A stretch of 64,000 nucleotides of DNA from Cytophaga hutchinsonii ATCC 33406 (GTDB lineage: Bacteria; Bacteroidota; Bacteroidia; Cytophagales; Cytophagaceae). Numbering within the stretch: position 1 is the stretch's first letter; each line of letters opens with the position of its first letter. The position numbers and the translations under genes are program-made. The notes under the pieces were generated by a model. It saw only the letters and a program-made list of their open reading frames with translations, was not told the origin of the DNA and did not search any database. Location of the stretch: contig NC_008255.1 in assembly GCF_000014145.1 (NCBI RefSeq), forward strand, positions 311,501 to 375,500. Direction: 5' to 3'. Positions 8,493 through 19,640 of the stretch are shown here, piece by piece.

Positions 8493-9206
8493 TTATTTTG
8501 TTACCGTGATCAGATAGGTTGCTCCGCGCCAGATAGACTCGTATGCTTTACCATTTTGTTCACCTGTAATTTTTTCGGTATAAAAAGCTTCAACATAATA
8601 TACACCAGCTGCTGCAGGTGTGAATGTTAAATTACCGTTTGCATCAGACTTGAAGGATTTAGACCATCCTGCAGGTGTAACAACAGAATAGGTGATGTCT
8701 GTGTTTGGCTTGTTTTTAAACAATGCGTCTACGGTTACCGGTTTATCAACTTTATAACCGCTTCGTGCAGTAAGGCTTAAGCTGTTTGTGTTTGCTGTAA
8801 CAGAAGGTGTTGCAGCAGTACCAACGGTTACGGTTGCGCTTGAAACAAATTGATATAACGTAGTACGTGCTACATCTTTTACCGGATGGTCTGCAAGTAG
8901 TGTATAGATGCCATTGGCCGCCGGTGTGAAATCTGCTACAAGACGTGCTGCTTCTGCAGTGGTTGTAAGCTGTACTTTTTTATTGTCTGGCCCTACAAGC
9001 CATAGTTTTACATCTTTTACATCCGAATACCAGTGCGATACAGAGTCTTTTTCACCTTCTGCATATTCACCATAATAAACAGCTACCTGCTGCTTCTGTC
9101 CGATTTTACCAGTCGCTGCCGTTTCGATCCAAAGCGCGTGTGCAAATGCATTGCCAGTGTTTAACAGCAGCAACGATACTACGAATAAGGTTAGGGATTT
9201 AATCAT
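8493..9206 (-). CDS. DUF4198 periplasmic protein
   Basis: The product has a clear signal peptide ending in NAFA, and the mature protein starts with HALWIET, the usual beginning of DUF4198 proteins (metal-uptake-associated periplasmic proteins). Two Ig-like beta domains follow. The second is a repeat of the macroglobulin or Ig type (DANGNLTFTPAAAGVYYVEAFY, a motif similar to FTPAANGIYTLLADHP earlier). An N-terminal His is often a metal ligand in this family, but binding is not shown here. It is monocistronic between a hairpin and a 324-base divergent spacer. A role in metal or iron acquisition is an inference from family and neighbourhood. Confidence 0.75.
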   Translation of the reverse strand: MIKSLTLFVVSLLLLNTGNAFAHALWIETAATGKIGQKQQVAVYYGEYAEGEKDSVSHWYSDVKDVKLWLVGPDNKKVQLTTTAEAARLVADFTPAANGIYTLLADHPVKDVARTTLYQFVSSATVTVGTAATPSVTANTNSLSLTARSGYKVDKPVTVDALFKNKPNTDITYSVVTPAGWSKSFKSDANGNLTFTPAAAGVYYVEAFYTEKITGEQNGKAYESIWRGATYLITVTK

Positions 9207-9530
9207 ACAAATTCTGATATACGTTTTTAATAAGTTACTAATATGTTATAGGTCTGTATTTACGGGCCGCAACAACTACAAAAGTATTCTTATTTCTTTA
9301 GATTAAAATAATTTTACAAGCATGCACTCCGGCACATAACAAGCTGATATTTTTTAAGTACTCGTACTGTGCAGTTTATAGGCAGATCTGCTACTGTTAA
9401 GAAATAAAAAATACTTAAATTTCAGTATCAGAGTCTGGTGGTTTATCTATAGTAAAATGATTCGGTTTTTCGTGTTTTGCTTACCGAAACCTATTTTTCT
9501 TGCTCCTTTTTTATACGTATTTTTACTTTT
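9207..9530. other. Divergent intergenic region
   Basis: This 324-base spacer separates the minus-strand DUF4198 gene from the plus-strand acetyltransferase-like gene. It is A/T-rich and should carry two divergent promoters. I see no convincing gene, repeat or hairpin in it. Confidence 0.4.
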
Positions 9531-10703
9531 ATGAAAATTGTTGAAATAAAAGATAGCGCACAGAAGAACGCTTTTTTAGAACTTCCGGTTGCATTATACA
9601 AAAACGAAAAAAACTGGATCCGTCCACTGGATTCAGATATAGAAGGCATTTTCGATAAAGAAGTCAATAAATATTTCCGTCATGGTGAAGCAACGCGCTG
9701 GTTGTTGTACAGCGATGATCATAACGTGATCGGCAGAATAGCGGCATTTATAGATAATAAAACAGCTAAGACATCTGAATATAAAACAGGCGGCTGTGGT
9801 TTTTTTGAGTGCATCGATGATCAGGCTGCTGCCAACCTGTTGTTTGATACAGCCAAGGAGTGGCTTATAGCACGAGGTATGGAAGCGATGGAAGGGCCAA
9901 TCAATTTTGGAGAGCGCTTAAACTGGTGGGGCTTACTGGTCGATGGTTTTTATGAACCTGTATACGGCATGCCCTATCACCTGGCGTATTACCGTCCGCT
10001 GTTTGAAAACTATGGTTTCAAAGAATACTATCAGCAATATACGTTTCACCGTTTTGTAGAAGGTGACCTGCCGCCCATTTATCAGGAGAAAGCAGACCGC
10101 CTGGCGCGCGATCCGGCGTATACCTTTAAGCATATTGAAAAAAATAAACTTGAACAATACGGCGAAGATTTCAGAACTGTTTACAACAAAGCCTGGACAA
10201 AACATGCCGGTGTGCGCGAAATGCCCAAGGCACAGGCAATGGCGATGATGAATCAATTGAAGCCGATTCTGGATGAAGAGATTATCTGGTTTGCTTACTA
10301 CAACAATGAGCCGATTGCATTTTTTATCATGATCCCGGAACTGAATCAGATCTTTAAACACTTAAACGGAAAGCTGAAAGGGAAATGGGATATTGTTGCC
10401 AAGCTGAAATTTCTGTATCATAAATATACCGGATCATGTAAAAAAATGTTTGGTGTGGTATTCGGCGTTGTTCCTGAGTTTCAAAGCAAGGGACTAGAAG
10501 GTGCGATTGTAATGGCTGCAGCTAAAGTGATACAGCCGATGGGGCGTTATACCGAATTTGAAATGAACTGGATTGGTAATTTTAATCCTAAAATGATAAA
10601 GGTTGCAGAAGCAGCCGGCGGTAAGATCCGAAAAGTACACATAACCTATAAGTATATTTTTGATCAGAGTAAGCCGTTTTACCCCATGAAGATGATTGAG
10701 TAG
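9531..10703 (+). CDS. GNAT-like acyltransferase domain protein
   Basis: The product is about 390 residues from the ATG at 9531; an in-frame ATG at 9477 would add an 18-residue leader that looks like untranslated sequence. It resembles the conserved Bacteroidota family annotated as GNAT-type acetyltransferases. The N-terminal half contains INFGERLNWWGLLVDGF, and the C-terminal half shows a GNAT-like segment (VFGVVPEFQSKGLEGAIV, a plausible acetyl-CoA loop) and NWIGNFNPKMIKVAEAAGG near the end. The substrate cannot be told from sequence. The hypothetical gene at 10745 follows 41 bases later and may be co-transcribed. Confidence 0.7.
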   Translation: MKIVEIKDSAQKNAFLELPVALYKNEKNWIRPLDSDIEGIFDKEVNKYFRHGEATRWLLYSDDHNVIGRIAAFIDNKTAKTSEYKTGGCGFFECIDDQAAANLLFDTAKEWLIARGMEAMEGPINFGERLNWWGLLVDGFYEPVYGMPYHLAYYRPLFENYGFKEYYQQYTFHRFVEGDLPPIYQEKADRLARDPAYTFKHIEKNKLEQYGEDFRTVYNKAWTKHAGVREMPKAQAMAMMNQLKPILDEEIIWFAYYNNEPIAFFIMIPELNQIFKHLNGKLKGKWDIVAKLKFLYHKYTGSCKKMFGVVFGVVPEFQSKGLEGAIVMAAAKVIQPMGRYTEFEMNWIGNFNPKMIKVAEAAGGKIRKVHITYKYIFDQSKPFYPMKMIE

Positions 10704-10744
10704 AAAATCCGTTCAGTAAATCAATACATTATTTTTTATTAATT

Positions 10745-11323
10745 ATGGGATTAGACATTCAGGTTATTACCGATAATCACGAGGAGTTATGTGGTGCAGA
10801 ATATCTGGCTAATTATGCTGTAAACAGAAGCCAGCATGGGCTTAGCCGTGCATTCTGTAATTTTATTTGCAGACGCAATGTTGTTGAACATGAAGCCGAA
10901 TTAGATCAGATAGCATGTATAACCGGAATAGATATCTCATCTATTTATGAAATGGAAACATATCCTGATGAAGAAATGATCCGTTCTTACCTTGAATACG
11001 ATGCGGATACAGAAGAAAAGAAGCGGGCATTCCTTATTAAAGTAGAACGGGATAGAAGTAAACTGGACGGCAATATTGATCGTGTATTTGACACGGTAAA
11101 TACTCTCATTGATAAACTGTCTGTGCTGGATGAATTAAATAAAAAACTTATTCAGACAGATTTTGATACGCTTAATTGTGCGTATTATTTTGCTGATTTT
11201 AAAACCGATAAAGGAGATGGCTACAGTAGAAATAACTTTGGAAAAGATCTCAGAAATTTTAAACGCTTTTTAGTTTTTGCTAAAGAAAGAGGAACAAAAA
11301 CTGTTTGGTTTCAATTCGGCTAG
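10745..11323 (+). CDS. Conserved hypothetical cytoplasmic protein
   Basis: I do not recognise this 192-residue protein. It has no signal peptide or membrane segment. The middle (about residues 75-140) is acidic and helical, with a heptad-like run through NTLIDKLSVLDELNKKL, and the C-terminus is more compact and aromatic (FLVFAKERGTKTVWFQFG). Four cysteines lie in the N-terminal half (Cys16, Cys38, Cys42, Cys58), but I see no standard metal-binding motif. It lies between the acetyltransferase-like gene and the MFS pump gene on the same strand. No function can be assigned. Confidence 0.6.
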   Translation: MGLDIQVITDNHEELCGAEYLANYAVNRSQHGLSRAFCNFICRRNVVEHEAELDQIACITGIDISSIYEMETYPDEEMIRSYLEYDADTEEKKRAFLIKVERDRSKLDGNIDRVFDTVNTLIDKLSVLDELNKKLIQTDFDTLNCAYYFADFKTDKGDGYSRNNFGKDLRNFKRFLVFAKERGTKTVWFQFG

Positions 11324-11380
11324 AAATAAAAACATCGTGCTGCAGTACATAACCAATTCATTCAAAATATAATTAAATAA

Positions 11381-12598
11381 ATGACATCACATAAAAAAGC
11401 CGGGCTCGGGTTTGTTTTTGTAACCTTATTAATAGATGTAATCGGCATCGGCATTATTCTGCCGGTTATTCCGGATCTGATCAAAGACCTTACCGGCGAA
11501 GGGTTGAGTGAGGCTGCTAAATACAGCGGCTGGTTAACGTTTGCCTATGCCATTATGCAATTCTTCTTTTCACCTGTTCTCGGCGCCTTAAGTGATACGT
11601 ATGGCAGACGTCCGATACTGTTGCTGTCTTTACTTGGCTTGGGCTTTGATTATATCTTCTCTGCCTTTGCGCCAACCATCGGTTGGTTGTTTGTCGGCCG
11701 TATCCTTGCAGGTATCAGCGGTGCCAGTTTTACAACCGCCACGGCGTATATTGCAGATATCAGTACACCTGAAAACCGCACGCAGAATTTCGGACTCGTT
11801 GGTGTCGCTTTTGGTCTTGGTTTTATTATTGGTCCTGTAGTTGGCGGCATTACCGGTGATTGGTGGGGCCCACGCGCACCGTTTATGGTTGCTGCTGTAT
11901 TTACTTTATTAAATGTACTGTACGGATATTTCTTTGTGCCCGAATCGTTGGCACAGGAAAACAGGCGAAAATTCGAATGGTCACGTGCAAATCCGATCGG
12001 TTCTTTGCTGCACTTAAAAAAATATCCCGTAGTGGCAGGGTTGATTGTTTCCATGTTTTTGTTTTTTATTGCAGGTCATTCCGTTCAATCAAACTGGTCA
12101 TTTTTCACGGAATACAGATTTAATTGGGATAATAAAATGGTTGGGTATTCATTGGGTTTTGTAGGTGTGATTATAGCTGTTGTACAAGGCTGGCTGATAC
12201 GCATTATTATTCCTAAGACTGGCCAGAAGTGGGCGGTTTATCTGGGACTTTCATTGAATGCGTTAGGTTTGTTGTTGTTTGCATTTGCATCACAGGGCTG
12301 GATGATGTTTGCCATACTGGCGCCATATGCATTAGGCGGTATTGCAGGTCCGGCGCTTCAGGGAATCACATCTGCGCAGGTGCCGGCAACAGAGCAGGGC
12401 GAACTGCAAGGTGCACTAACCTCGCTGATGAGTGTAACAACAATTATAGGACCGCTGTTGATGAATAATTTGTTTTCGTATTTCACAGGAGCAAACGCTC
12501 CCATTGAATTACCCGGAGCTCCGTTTTTAGCAGGAGCAGTAATGGTTGGCGTTAGTGTATACCTGAGTGTACAAACATTGAGAAAATATGAAGGCTAA
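11381..12598 (+). CDS. MFS transporter of the TetA/TCR type
   Basis: A 405-residue, twelve-helix major facilitator protein. The first helix ([20 protein letters not shown]) is the TetA-type start, and motif A appears between helices 2 and 3 as [14 protein letters not shown]. The helix-5 region has [12 protein letters not shown], the antiporter motif C. The fold and motifs place it among proton-drug antiporters usually annotated as tetracycline-resistance-like. Many chromosomal Bacteroidota members of this group do not confer resistance, so the substrate is uncertain. It is preceded by a 57-base gap and seems to be a single gene or the last of a three-gene run. Confidence 0.88.
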   Translation: MTSHKKAGLGFVFVTLLIDVIGIGIILPVIPDLIKDLTGEGLSEAAKYSGWLTFAYAIMQFFFSPVLGALSDTYGRRPILLLSLLGLGFDYIFSAFAPTIGWLFVGRILAGISGASFTTATAYIADISTPENRTQNFGLVGVAFGLGFIIGPVVGGITGDWWGPRAPFMVAAVFTLLNVLYGYFFVPESLAQENRRKFEWSRANPIGSLLHLKKYPVVAGLIVSMFLFFIAGHSVQSNWSFFTEYRFNWDNKMVGYSLGFVGVIIAVVQGWLIRIIIPKTGQKWAVYLGLSLNALGLLLFAFASQGWMMFAILAPYALGGIAGPALQGITSAQVPATEQGELQGALTSLMSVTTIIGPLLMNNLFSYFTGANAPIELPGAPFLAGAVMVGVSVYLSVQTLRKYEG

Positions 12599-12747
12599 CT
12601 GAATACAATAAGCTGTAAATTTCAGTGTGTACACGTTTCGGAGATTGTTTAACATATACAGGTAAAAAGCTTTATTTTATAAGACATGATCTGACATGGC
12701 TGTATATATGACGTACGAAATAATCGTCGCAATAATTCAATTTTAAT

Positions 12748-13932
12748 CTAATGAATGGAAGGTATCCAGCTTGTTGGAATATCTGCATCTTCTTCTTTAG
12801 ATCTTGAGTCAATTGTTTGTGTAAATAATTCTCTTTTTTTATCGTAATTAAAATAATAATAATTGTATTCGCCTCCGCGGCCTCTGAAATCAATGGCAAA
12901 TTTTATAGGAAATGGTTTGGGAGTCAAGGTGAATAACGCATCGGCCCAATAAACCGTTTCTGTATACATAGTATCTTTGTTTAAAACTTTTATCGTATCG
13001 CGCCATACATCTGCCTGGTAGGTAGTTTTAAATGTATAATGTATCACCTTGTCCTGCATAATGCTGTAGCCATATAAGGTACAGGAAGTGCCGGCACAGC
13101 CGAAGTTTTCAAACATGGCAAACTCATGCGCTTTGCCATCCTGATTGAAATCTTCCAGGTGCAGTATCTCAACAGCACCATCGGTTGTGTCAGTAGCATG
13201 TGTTGTGAAATACTTTCCGGACATGGCGCCTCGCGAGCGTTGCCGTTTGCGGGCTGAAACAGGTACAATTGTGCCTGCATATGTTTTATGTACTATTGTA
13301 TTGCCAACAGTATCTGTAACCGTATAGTCATTTTTTATCTGAATGGTATTGATCATCGTATTTTTGTCCGCAGAAACAACGGATAAAAATGTCTTTCCTT
13401 CGAAATACGCTTTACCCATGGTGTATTCGGGACACGTATACGAGCTCTCCCCATCAATCAGTATGTACGGATCGGTCATCCATAACACCAGTATCCGATC
13501 TGCATTGTGTTTTCCGGCGATTTTTTTTGTTTCAAGAATGTATGCGTTTTCCGGTAATTGTAACACGTTCTTTAGTTTTGAATACGAATAAATCATTTTC
13601 ATCTTTTTAAGAAAACATTTTCCTTGTGGAGCGTATGCCAGTTGTTTGTATACAACTGTTTCGTTTTTATCTGTTGTTTTAAATCGGGACCATATTTTAT
13701 ATAAAGAATCCGGCTGCAACGCGTATGTATCCCGGTAGGAAGTGTCATAGTTGTGCGTGTATATACGGATAGAATCCGTTTTAAATGTTTCGGATGTTGC
13801 AGAGGAACGTGCTGAATCGGCTGCTAAAACTGTAATTCCGGAGTGTTCTGTTTTATTTTCATCAGACGAAAACCGGCAGCCGCTCATGCATGATATCAGA
13901 AATAAAAGATAGACAGCAGCAGATAACTTCAT
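12748..13932 (-). CDS. Hypothetical lipoprotein
   Basis: The protein has a lipoprotein signal (LFLISCMSGC; Cys15 or Cys19 could be lipidated) followed by a low-complexity Ser/Thr/Glu linker. The body has about 394 residues and is beta-rich and aromatic, with segments such as EFAMFENFGCAGTSCTLYGY. The two close cysteines in that segment could form a disulfide. I do not recognise the family. It sits alone on the minus strand, converging with the MFS gene and just upstream of a terminator for the T9SS cargo gene. Periplasmic or outer-membrane location is inferred from the signal. Confidence 0.65.
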   Translation of the reverse strand: MKLSAAVYLLFLISCMSGCRFSSDENKTEHSGITVLAADSARSSATSETFKTDSIRIYTHNYDTSYRDTYALQPDSLYKIWSRFKTTDKNETVVYKQLAYAPQGKCFLKKMKMIYSYSKLKNVLQLPENAYILETKKIAGKHNADRILVLWMTDPYILIDGESSYTCPEYTMGKAYFEGKTFLSVVSADKNTMINTIQIKNDYTVTDTVGNTIVHKTYAGTIVPVSARKRQRSRGAMSGKYFTTHATDTTDGAVEILHLEDFNQDGKAHEFAMFENFGCAGTSCTLYGYSIMQDKVIHYTFKTTYQADVWRDTIKVLNKDTMYTETVYWADALFTLTPKPFPIKFAIDFRGRGGEYNYYYFNYDKKRELFTQTIDSRSKEEDADIPTSWIPSIH

Positions 13933-13975
13933 TGTAAAAAAGATTAAACGTATGCCGTAAGTTAAAAAAAAGCAT

Positions 13976-14010
13976 TAAAAAAGCCTCCCGTTTGTGCGGG
14001 AGGCTTTTAA
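13976..14010 (-). terminator. Terminator after the T9SS cargo gene
   Basis: Arms 13980-13990 and 13997-14007 pair perfectly over 11 bases around a 6-base loop, and the minus-strand 3' side runs into six T residues. It lies 19 bases beyond the stop of the 14029-15843 gene. Confidence 0.92.
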
Positions 14011-14028
14011 GGATAATTAAGAGTTTCG

Positions 14029-15843
14029 TTATTCAGCAATAACTTTTACCACCTGTGAAATACCTTTCTGTGTTACATAAACCACATGCAGACCTTTATT
14101 TTCAAGAGTAATTGGTGTAGTTGCTTCATAAGAAGCGTTTGCAAAAACCAATTGCCCAAGCGTATTGTAAATTTTTACATCATACACACCAGAGCCTGAT
14201 AAAGAGAACGTTTCTTTTGCAGGATTTGGATAGGCAGTAAGAGAGCTTTTTGCTACACTTGAAATGATTGGCGTGGTAAGCTCAGGTGTTATTTCTACTT
14301 TATCGCCATTTTGATCAGAAGTAATATACACAGCAGAGCTGGTAACAGTTCCTACTGCATTTGTGCGTGTGTTAGCAGGTGTTACTGTTATTGTACAGCT
14401 AACCAATACGGAAGGAGCTGCATCCTCTGAATAATATACCGTTACTTCATTTGTATTTAAACCGGATACAATAGAGCCTCCCCAGACAAACCAGGAATAT
14501 GCTGCACCTTCGGTAACAGGGGCTGTGAATGTATAATAACCTTTACCAAGTGCCGGCGCACTTTTCCAGAAAATGTCGAACGCTTTATTTTTTACATTTA
14601 TTGTAAATTTTGTACTGTCATTGGCGCACTCAGGATCAGTAGCTGCGATGTAATAAGTGCCGGGAGTTAAATTGTTTCCGATAACCGGTGTTGCAAGTGC
14701 GGCATCGGTATAAAAATCAAGTCGGGTGCCACTATGCACAGCAAAGTTATCCAGATACAGTTTTTTCAGTACATTCTTTTCAAACATATCATTGAAGCCG
14801 TAATAATCGCCATCTACGGTATAATATACCGTATTCCCGTAATTATTTTTTGTAAGAATGAGATCTGTTGTAATTAACTTTGTTGGTACTGTTAATGCAG
14901 GCGCATACGTGAAAGCTGTACAGATGCCTAAGTCAACATTGGGCTGATAGTTGATCTTAATCTGAGGAAAACGGGTTGTTTTGTTAACCATCTGTGTCAT
15001 ATCAAGCATTGTCGGATCGAAGATTTCTTCCGGGCCGGATAATAAACTTTTATTGATGAATGTCATTTGAGCAAGTTCAGATGCTGTTGCAGCGTGGCCA
15101 TCCAGGTATACATATGGTGTTAAATCAAGTACTTCATCTCTGCAAACCGAAGGCATATCTTTAATTTCCAATCTAAGACAAGGAGTTTCAGTTATGATTA
15201 CATAAATACTGTCGTAAAAATAATCTAATGGATTACATACAGAAACCTGTACTTTGATTTTATATTTTCCTGCTCCTCTGGTAGACCAGTTGGGTACTGC
15301 AGAGATAGGTGATTCTGTTCCGGTACCCGGTCCGGCAGATTCATCGGTAAATAAAATACGCTCCGATAAAGCAGTTTCATCATTGTTGCTGCTGAAGAAA
15401 ATAAATTTGCCGAAAAAATCTTCGGTATAGTTTTTCGTAGCTCCTTTTTCAACGGTGTATCGCAATGTGTCAGCAGTAAACAATTTGTCAGGAGGTATGG
15501 TTACATACAAAAATATCTGTACGCCGCTATTCGGAAAAGCCGTCGCATTCATTTTTTTAATAAATACTGCGGAATAGTCACTGTACTTTATACTCGTTAA
15601 TTCGTCTTCAGTAATAACAGATCCCTGAAGGCGGAACATTTTATACATGCTCACATTATCATTCGGGTCGTTCAGATCACGAATGCCGGTTTTTTCATAA
15701 ATGTCAGCAAGGGTGATAAGCGTATCACTGCATGACATCATATAAGGCCCGTTGTCTGCCACAACATAGGTGTTTGTTGTTTGCGCCGTGAGTGAAGCGG
15801 AAATAAACAGAAGAGAAAGGATTGCTAATAAATGTTTTTTCAT
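14029..15843 (-). CDS. Secreted protein with type IX secretion (type A) C-terminal sorting domain
   Basis: The 604-residue protein has a signal peptide ending in SLTAQ, several Ig or PKD-like beta domains and a C-terminal sorting domain at about residues 530-604. Its hallmarks are SSLTAYPNPAKETFSLSG, VKIYNTLGQLVF and a last strand ending VVKVIAE, the classic type A T9SS signal. It is therefore exported through the type IX system and attached to or released from the cell surface. The middle region shows SWFVWGGSIVSG, as in PKD/Ig-like repeats. No enzyme domain is visible; adhesion or a structural role is possible. Single gene with its own terminator. Confidence 0.85.
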   Translation of the reverse strand: MKKHLLAILSLLFISASLTAQTTNTYVVADNGPYMMSCSDTLITLADIYEKTGIRDLNDPNDNVSMYKMFRLQGSVITEDELTSIKYSDYSAVFIKKMNATAFPNSGVQIFLYVTIPPDKLFTADTLRYTVEKGATKNYTEDFFGKFIFFSSNNDETALSERILFTDESAGPGTGTESPISAVPNWSTRGAGKYKIKVQVSVCNPLDYFYDSIYVIITETPCLRLEIKDMPSVCRDEVLDLTPYVYLDGHAATASELAQMTFINKSLLSGPEEIFDPTMLDMTQMVNKTTRFPQIKINYQPNVDLGICTAFTYAPALTVPTKLITTDLILTKNNYGNTVYYTVDGDYYGFNDMFEKNVLKKLYLDNFAVHSGTRLDFYTDAALATPVIGNNLTPGTYYIAATDPECANDSTKFTINVKNKAFDIFWKSAPALGKGYYTFTAPVTEGAAYSWFVWGGSIVSGLNTNEVTVYYSEDAAPSVLVSCTITVTPANTRTNAVGTVTSSAVYITSDQNGDKVEITPELTTPIISSVAKSSLTAYPNPAKETFSLSGSGVYDVKIYNTLGQLVFANASYEATTPITLENKGLHVVYVTQKGISQVVKVIAE

Positions 15844-16051
15844 AGCTAAATAGTAACAGTAAATGAATAAAATAATTTTCCCGTAAATCAGGATTGAACG
15901 AAATTCAATTTACGGTTTTTATCAAAAAAAGTTTGACTGGTAATGTTGTTAAATTTTCAAAAAAATATATTTATTCAATAGGTGTCTTAACATGAGCTAA
16001 TTACAGAAATAAATTATATCAGTGCATCTGCGTTAGTCAATTCAATTTACA

Positions 16052-16282
16052 TTATTTTTTTTCTGCTTTTTCTAAAAAATCTAGCAAGTGATACATATTT
16101 GTTGCAATCCGTGTAAAGTTAAGCGGCAACATTTCATGGTTCTGAATAATATACGTTAGATATATTTCATGCAGCGATTGCCTTAGTTGATCCGGTGGTG
16201 CTGATGAAAATAAAACTTGCAGATTTTTCATCTGATCATCTGTATGCTGCGGTAATTCGTTGGTTATTTTTGTTTCATCCAT
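16052..16282 (-). CDS. Small hypothetical helical protein
   Basis: A 76-residue, signal-free, mostly helical protein (MDETKITNELPQHTDD, then LRQSLHEIYLTYIIQNHEML). It is divergent from the XRE regulator at 16449, with palindromic DNA between them. That arrangement often means the regulator controls the small gene. I cannot assign a family. It is accepted as real because the composition looks coding and the divergent layout is sensible. Confidence 0.5.
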   Translation of the reverse strand: MDETKITNELPQHTDDQMKNLQVLFSSAPPDQLRQSLHEIYLTYIIQNHEMLPLNFTRIATNMYHLLDFLEKAEKK

Positions 16283-16336
16283 AGCGTATGTTGTTAGTAA
16301 GAAGATATTAATGTATTACCTGCCGGAATAATTTGA

Positions 16337-16436
16337 ATGGAATATTTCCATTTGTACGTATATTTTTGTTCATTTGACAATATATATTCTTTTTAATATT
16401 CAAATGTACATATTTATATTGTCATTTGTCAATATA
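16337..16436. promoter_or_regulatory. Divergent promoter/operator region of the XRE regulator
   Basis: A 6+3+6 palindrome lies at 16337-16351. An inverted repeat with an identical 10-bp core (TGACAATATA at 16375-16384, its complement at 16415-16424) follows, plus another related half-site at 16427-16436. A near copy occurs inside the regulator gene at 16614-16625. This is the pattern expected for autoregulation by the neighbouring HTH protein. Confidence 0.5.
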
Positions 16437-16448
16437 ATGAATTAAAAT

Positions 16449-16820
16449 ATGAAATCTGTTAATGAACGCATCAAATTTCTTATTGAAGAACTGAACCTGA
16501 ATAGCAGGGCTTTTTCGTTGAAATTAGGCGTTGACCCAACAATTATACATAACATCATTTCAGGCAGAATGAGTATGCCATCATATGTAGTTTTAGAAAA
16601 GATTGTGTTGACATTTGACAATGTAAATGCAAAATGGCTGCTTACCGGTAAAGGAGAAAAATATACCCGGGCTGCAGAAAGCGTTTCTATGGTAAACGAT
16701 CCGCTACCGGTGTATGAAAAATCAGCAAAGGAAATCAGTTTGGAAAATGAAATCATAAATTTAAAAGGTCAGATTGAGGCGTATAAAAACGTAATAACAA
16801 GTTTATCTGCTAAACAATAG
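16449..16820 (+). CDS. XRE-family transcriptional regulator with C-terminal coiled coil
   Basis: The N-terminal ~65 residues form a Cro/CI-type helix-turn-helix (FSLKLGVDPTIIHNIISGRM), and the WLLTGKGEKY segment after it is typical of Bacteroidota XRE repressors that resemble phage repressors. A linker leads to a short coiled coil at about residues 93-120 (ISLENEIINLKGQIEAYKNV), which probably mediates dimerisation. There is no LexA/CI-type peptidase domain, so inactivation by self-cleavage is unlikely. Inverted repeats just upstream are candidate operators. No phage genes surround it. Confidence 0.85.
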   Translation: MKSVNERIKFLIEELNLNSRAFSLKLGVDPTIIHNIISGRMSMPSYVVLEKIVLTFDNVNAKWLLTGKGEKYTRAAESVSMVNDPLPVYEKSAKEISLENEIINLKGQIEAYKNVITSLSAKQ

Positions 16821-16850
16821 GGTAAGGGCTCAAAACCAATGTTAAGTCCG

Positions 16851-16893
16851 TTAACACTTGTTGCAGATAAAAAATCTTCAACAATAGTGTTAA
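16851..16893 (+). other. Hairpin after the XRE gene
   Basis: Arms 16851-16863 and 16879-16893 are complementary with a two-base bulge. No T-run follows, so it is a weak terminator candidate. Confidence 0.3.
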
Positions 16894-17030
16894 AATAAAT
16901 GTCTTTTTTGAATGTTCCATAGCTCATGGGGAGAGATTAAATCAAAAAGATCGGGAAGCAATATCTAAAATATAAACATTAATGACAAGTAAGTAATTAA
17001 TATTTATAAGCATTTTATGGACATTTCGGT

Positions 17031-17255
17031 GTGGGTCAGGTAAAAAATCAAAAATTAATGGAGCAGATTGCTCGCAAAATTAAATCGCTTCGCGGAAAAA
17101 GCGGTTTGAGTCAGGAAGCTGTGTATCACGATACGGGTATTCATATCGGAAGAATTGAAGCTGGTCAGAGTAATATAACGGTAAGCACGCTGGATGCAAT
17201 CTGCACGTATTTTGATACCGATCTTGAAACATTTTTTGTTGAGATCAAAAAATAA
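17031..17255 (+). CDS. Small XRE-family HTH protein
   Basis: The 74-residue protein is a single Cro/CI-type HTH domain (KIKSLRGKSGLSQEAVYHDT, then HIGRIEAGQSNITVSTLDAI) with almost no other sequence. The start is a GTG at 17031. An ATG at 17058 would give 65 residues and still keep the HTH, but the nine residues before it (VKNQKL) match the usual leader of this group. It may bind DNA as a dimer or act as an antirepressor. It follows the other XRE gene on the same strand by about 210 bases and converges with the YkgJ-type gene 14 bases later. Confidence 0.78.
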   Translation: MGQVKNQKLMEQIARKIKSLRGKSGLSQEAVYHDTGIHIGRIEAGQSNITVSTLDAICTYFDTDLETFFVEIKK

Positions 17256-17269
17256 CAACCGTATAAATT

Positions 17270-17881
17270 TTATGAAGCACTTTTAAACGCTTCGTTTAAT
17301 GGATCATTATAATAATACTGATTTAAAACCATTTCAATTGCCAGGCGCATAGCTTCATTGATCGGATATTGTTTTTGACTTAGATTATAATCTATATCCG
17401 CCAGCTGGTTATAATAATTTGTTGCTAACGGAACGGGAGAACCTGCTGCCGCCTCTGTATTTGCAGCATCGTAAACTTCCGGATAGGCAGCTTTAATATC
17501 TTTACAGGTAAACAACGTAGCGTTTCCTGTTTTATCTCTGGTAAATGAAAATCCAAACAATCTGCAGATTAAAGCACGGTGCGGATAATCTGCGCATCCG
17601 CCTTTTTGTATATCCGTTTTGAGCGGTTTATACAAGTTGCACACAGATGAATTAGTTAACAGCAGGCTATCATATACGGATTCAGCTGTATTGTTTTTAT
17701 ACAAATGGAACGCGTACGGAAGCATTTCCAAAATACTTGTTTCAATAGCAGGTGATTTGCAGCATTTTGAACAGCCTGTAATGCATGAATAACCAGCCTT
17801 TTGCTGAAAGGCTGCCAGATCTTCATCCAAAGCAATGTAAAAATTTTCTACTTGTAAAGATATATTTTCCAGCTGCAGCAT
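17270..17881 (-). CDS. YkgJ-family cysteine-cluster protein
   Basis: The N-terminal part contains CITGCSKCCKSPA (Cys pattern C-x3-C-x2-CC, a CxxCC-type cluster), and later cysteines occur in VCNLY, KGGCADYPHRALICRLFG. This is the YkgJ/zinc- or iron-chelating (CxxCxxCC) pattern expected to bind a Zn ion or Fe-S cluster. The protein is cytoplasmic and has 203 residues. Function is unknown for the family, although members have been linked to metal-dependent maturation. The gene is alone on the minus strand and is divergent from metY over 375 bases. Confidence 0.82.
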   Translation of the reverse strand: MLQLENISLQVENFYIALDEDLAAFQQKAGYSCITGCSKCCKSPAIETSILEMLPYAFHLYKNNTAESVYDSLLLTNSSVCNLYKPLKTDIQKGGCADYPHRALICRLFGFSFTRDKTGNATLFTCKDIKAAYPEVYDAANTEAAAGSPVPLATNYYNQLADIDYNLSQKQYPINEAMRLAIEMVLNQYYYNDPLNEAFKSAS

Positions 17882-19588
<1,707 letters not shown>

Positions 19589-19601
19589 ATAATAAAATCA
19601 T

Positions 19602-19634
19602 AAAAGAGACGCATAAAATGTATGCGTCTCTTAT
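19602..19634 (+). terminator. metY terminator
   Basis: A perfect 12-bp stem (19604-19615 with 19621-19632) surrounds a 5-base loop 15 bases after the metY stop. The 3' side is TTATAAAT, a weak T-run, so termination is likely. Confidence 0.8.
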
Positions 19635-19640
19635 AAATAT

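Noticed and set aside
11381-12598. Acquired tetracycline-resistance gene
   Set aside because: There is no mobile element around it, and related chromosomal TetA-like pumps often carry other substrates.
12672-12899. 75-residue minus-strand frame overlapping the end of the 12748 lipoprotein gene
   Set aside because: It is an out-of-frame shadow of the lipoprotein gene and has no sensible start context.
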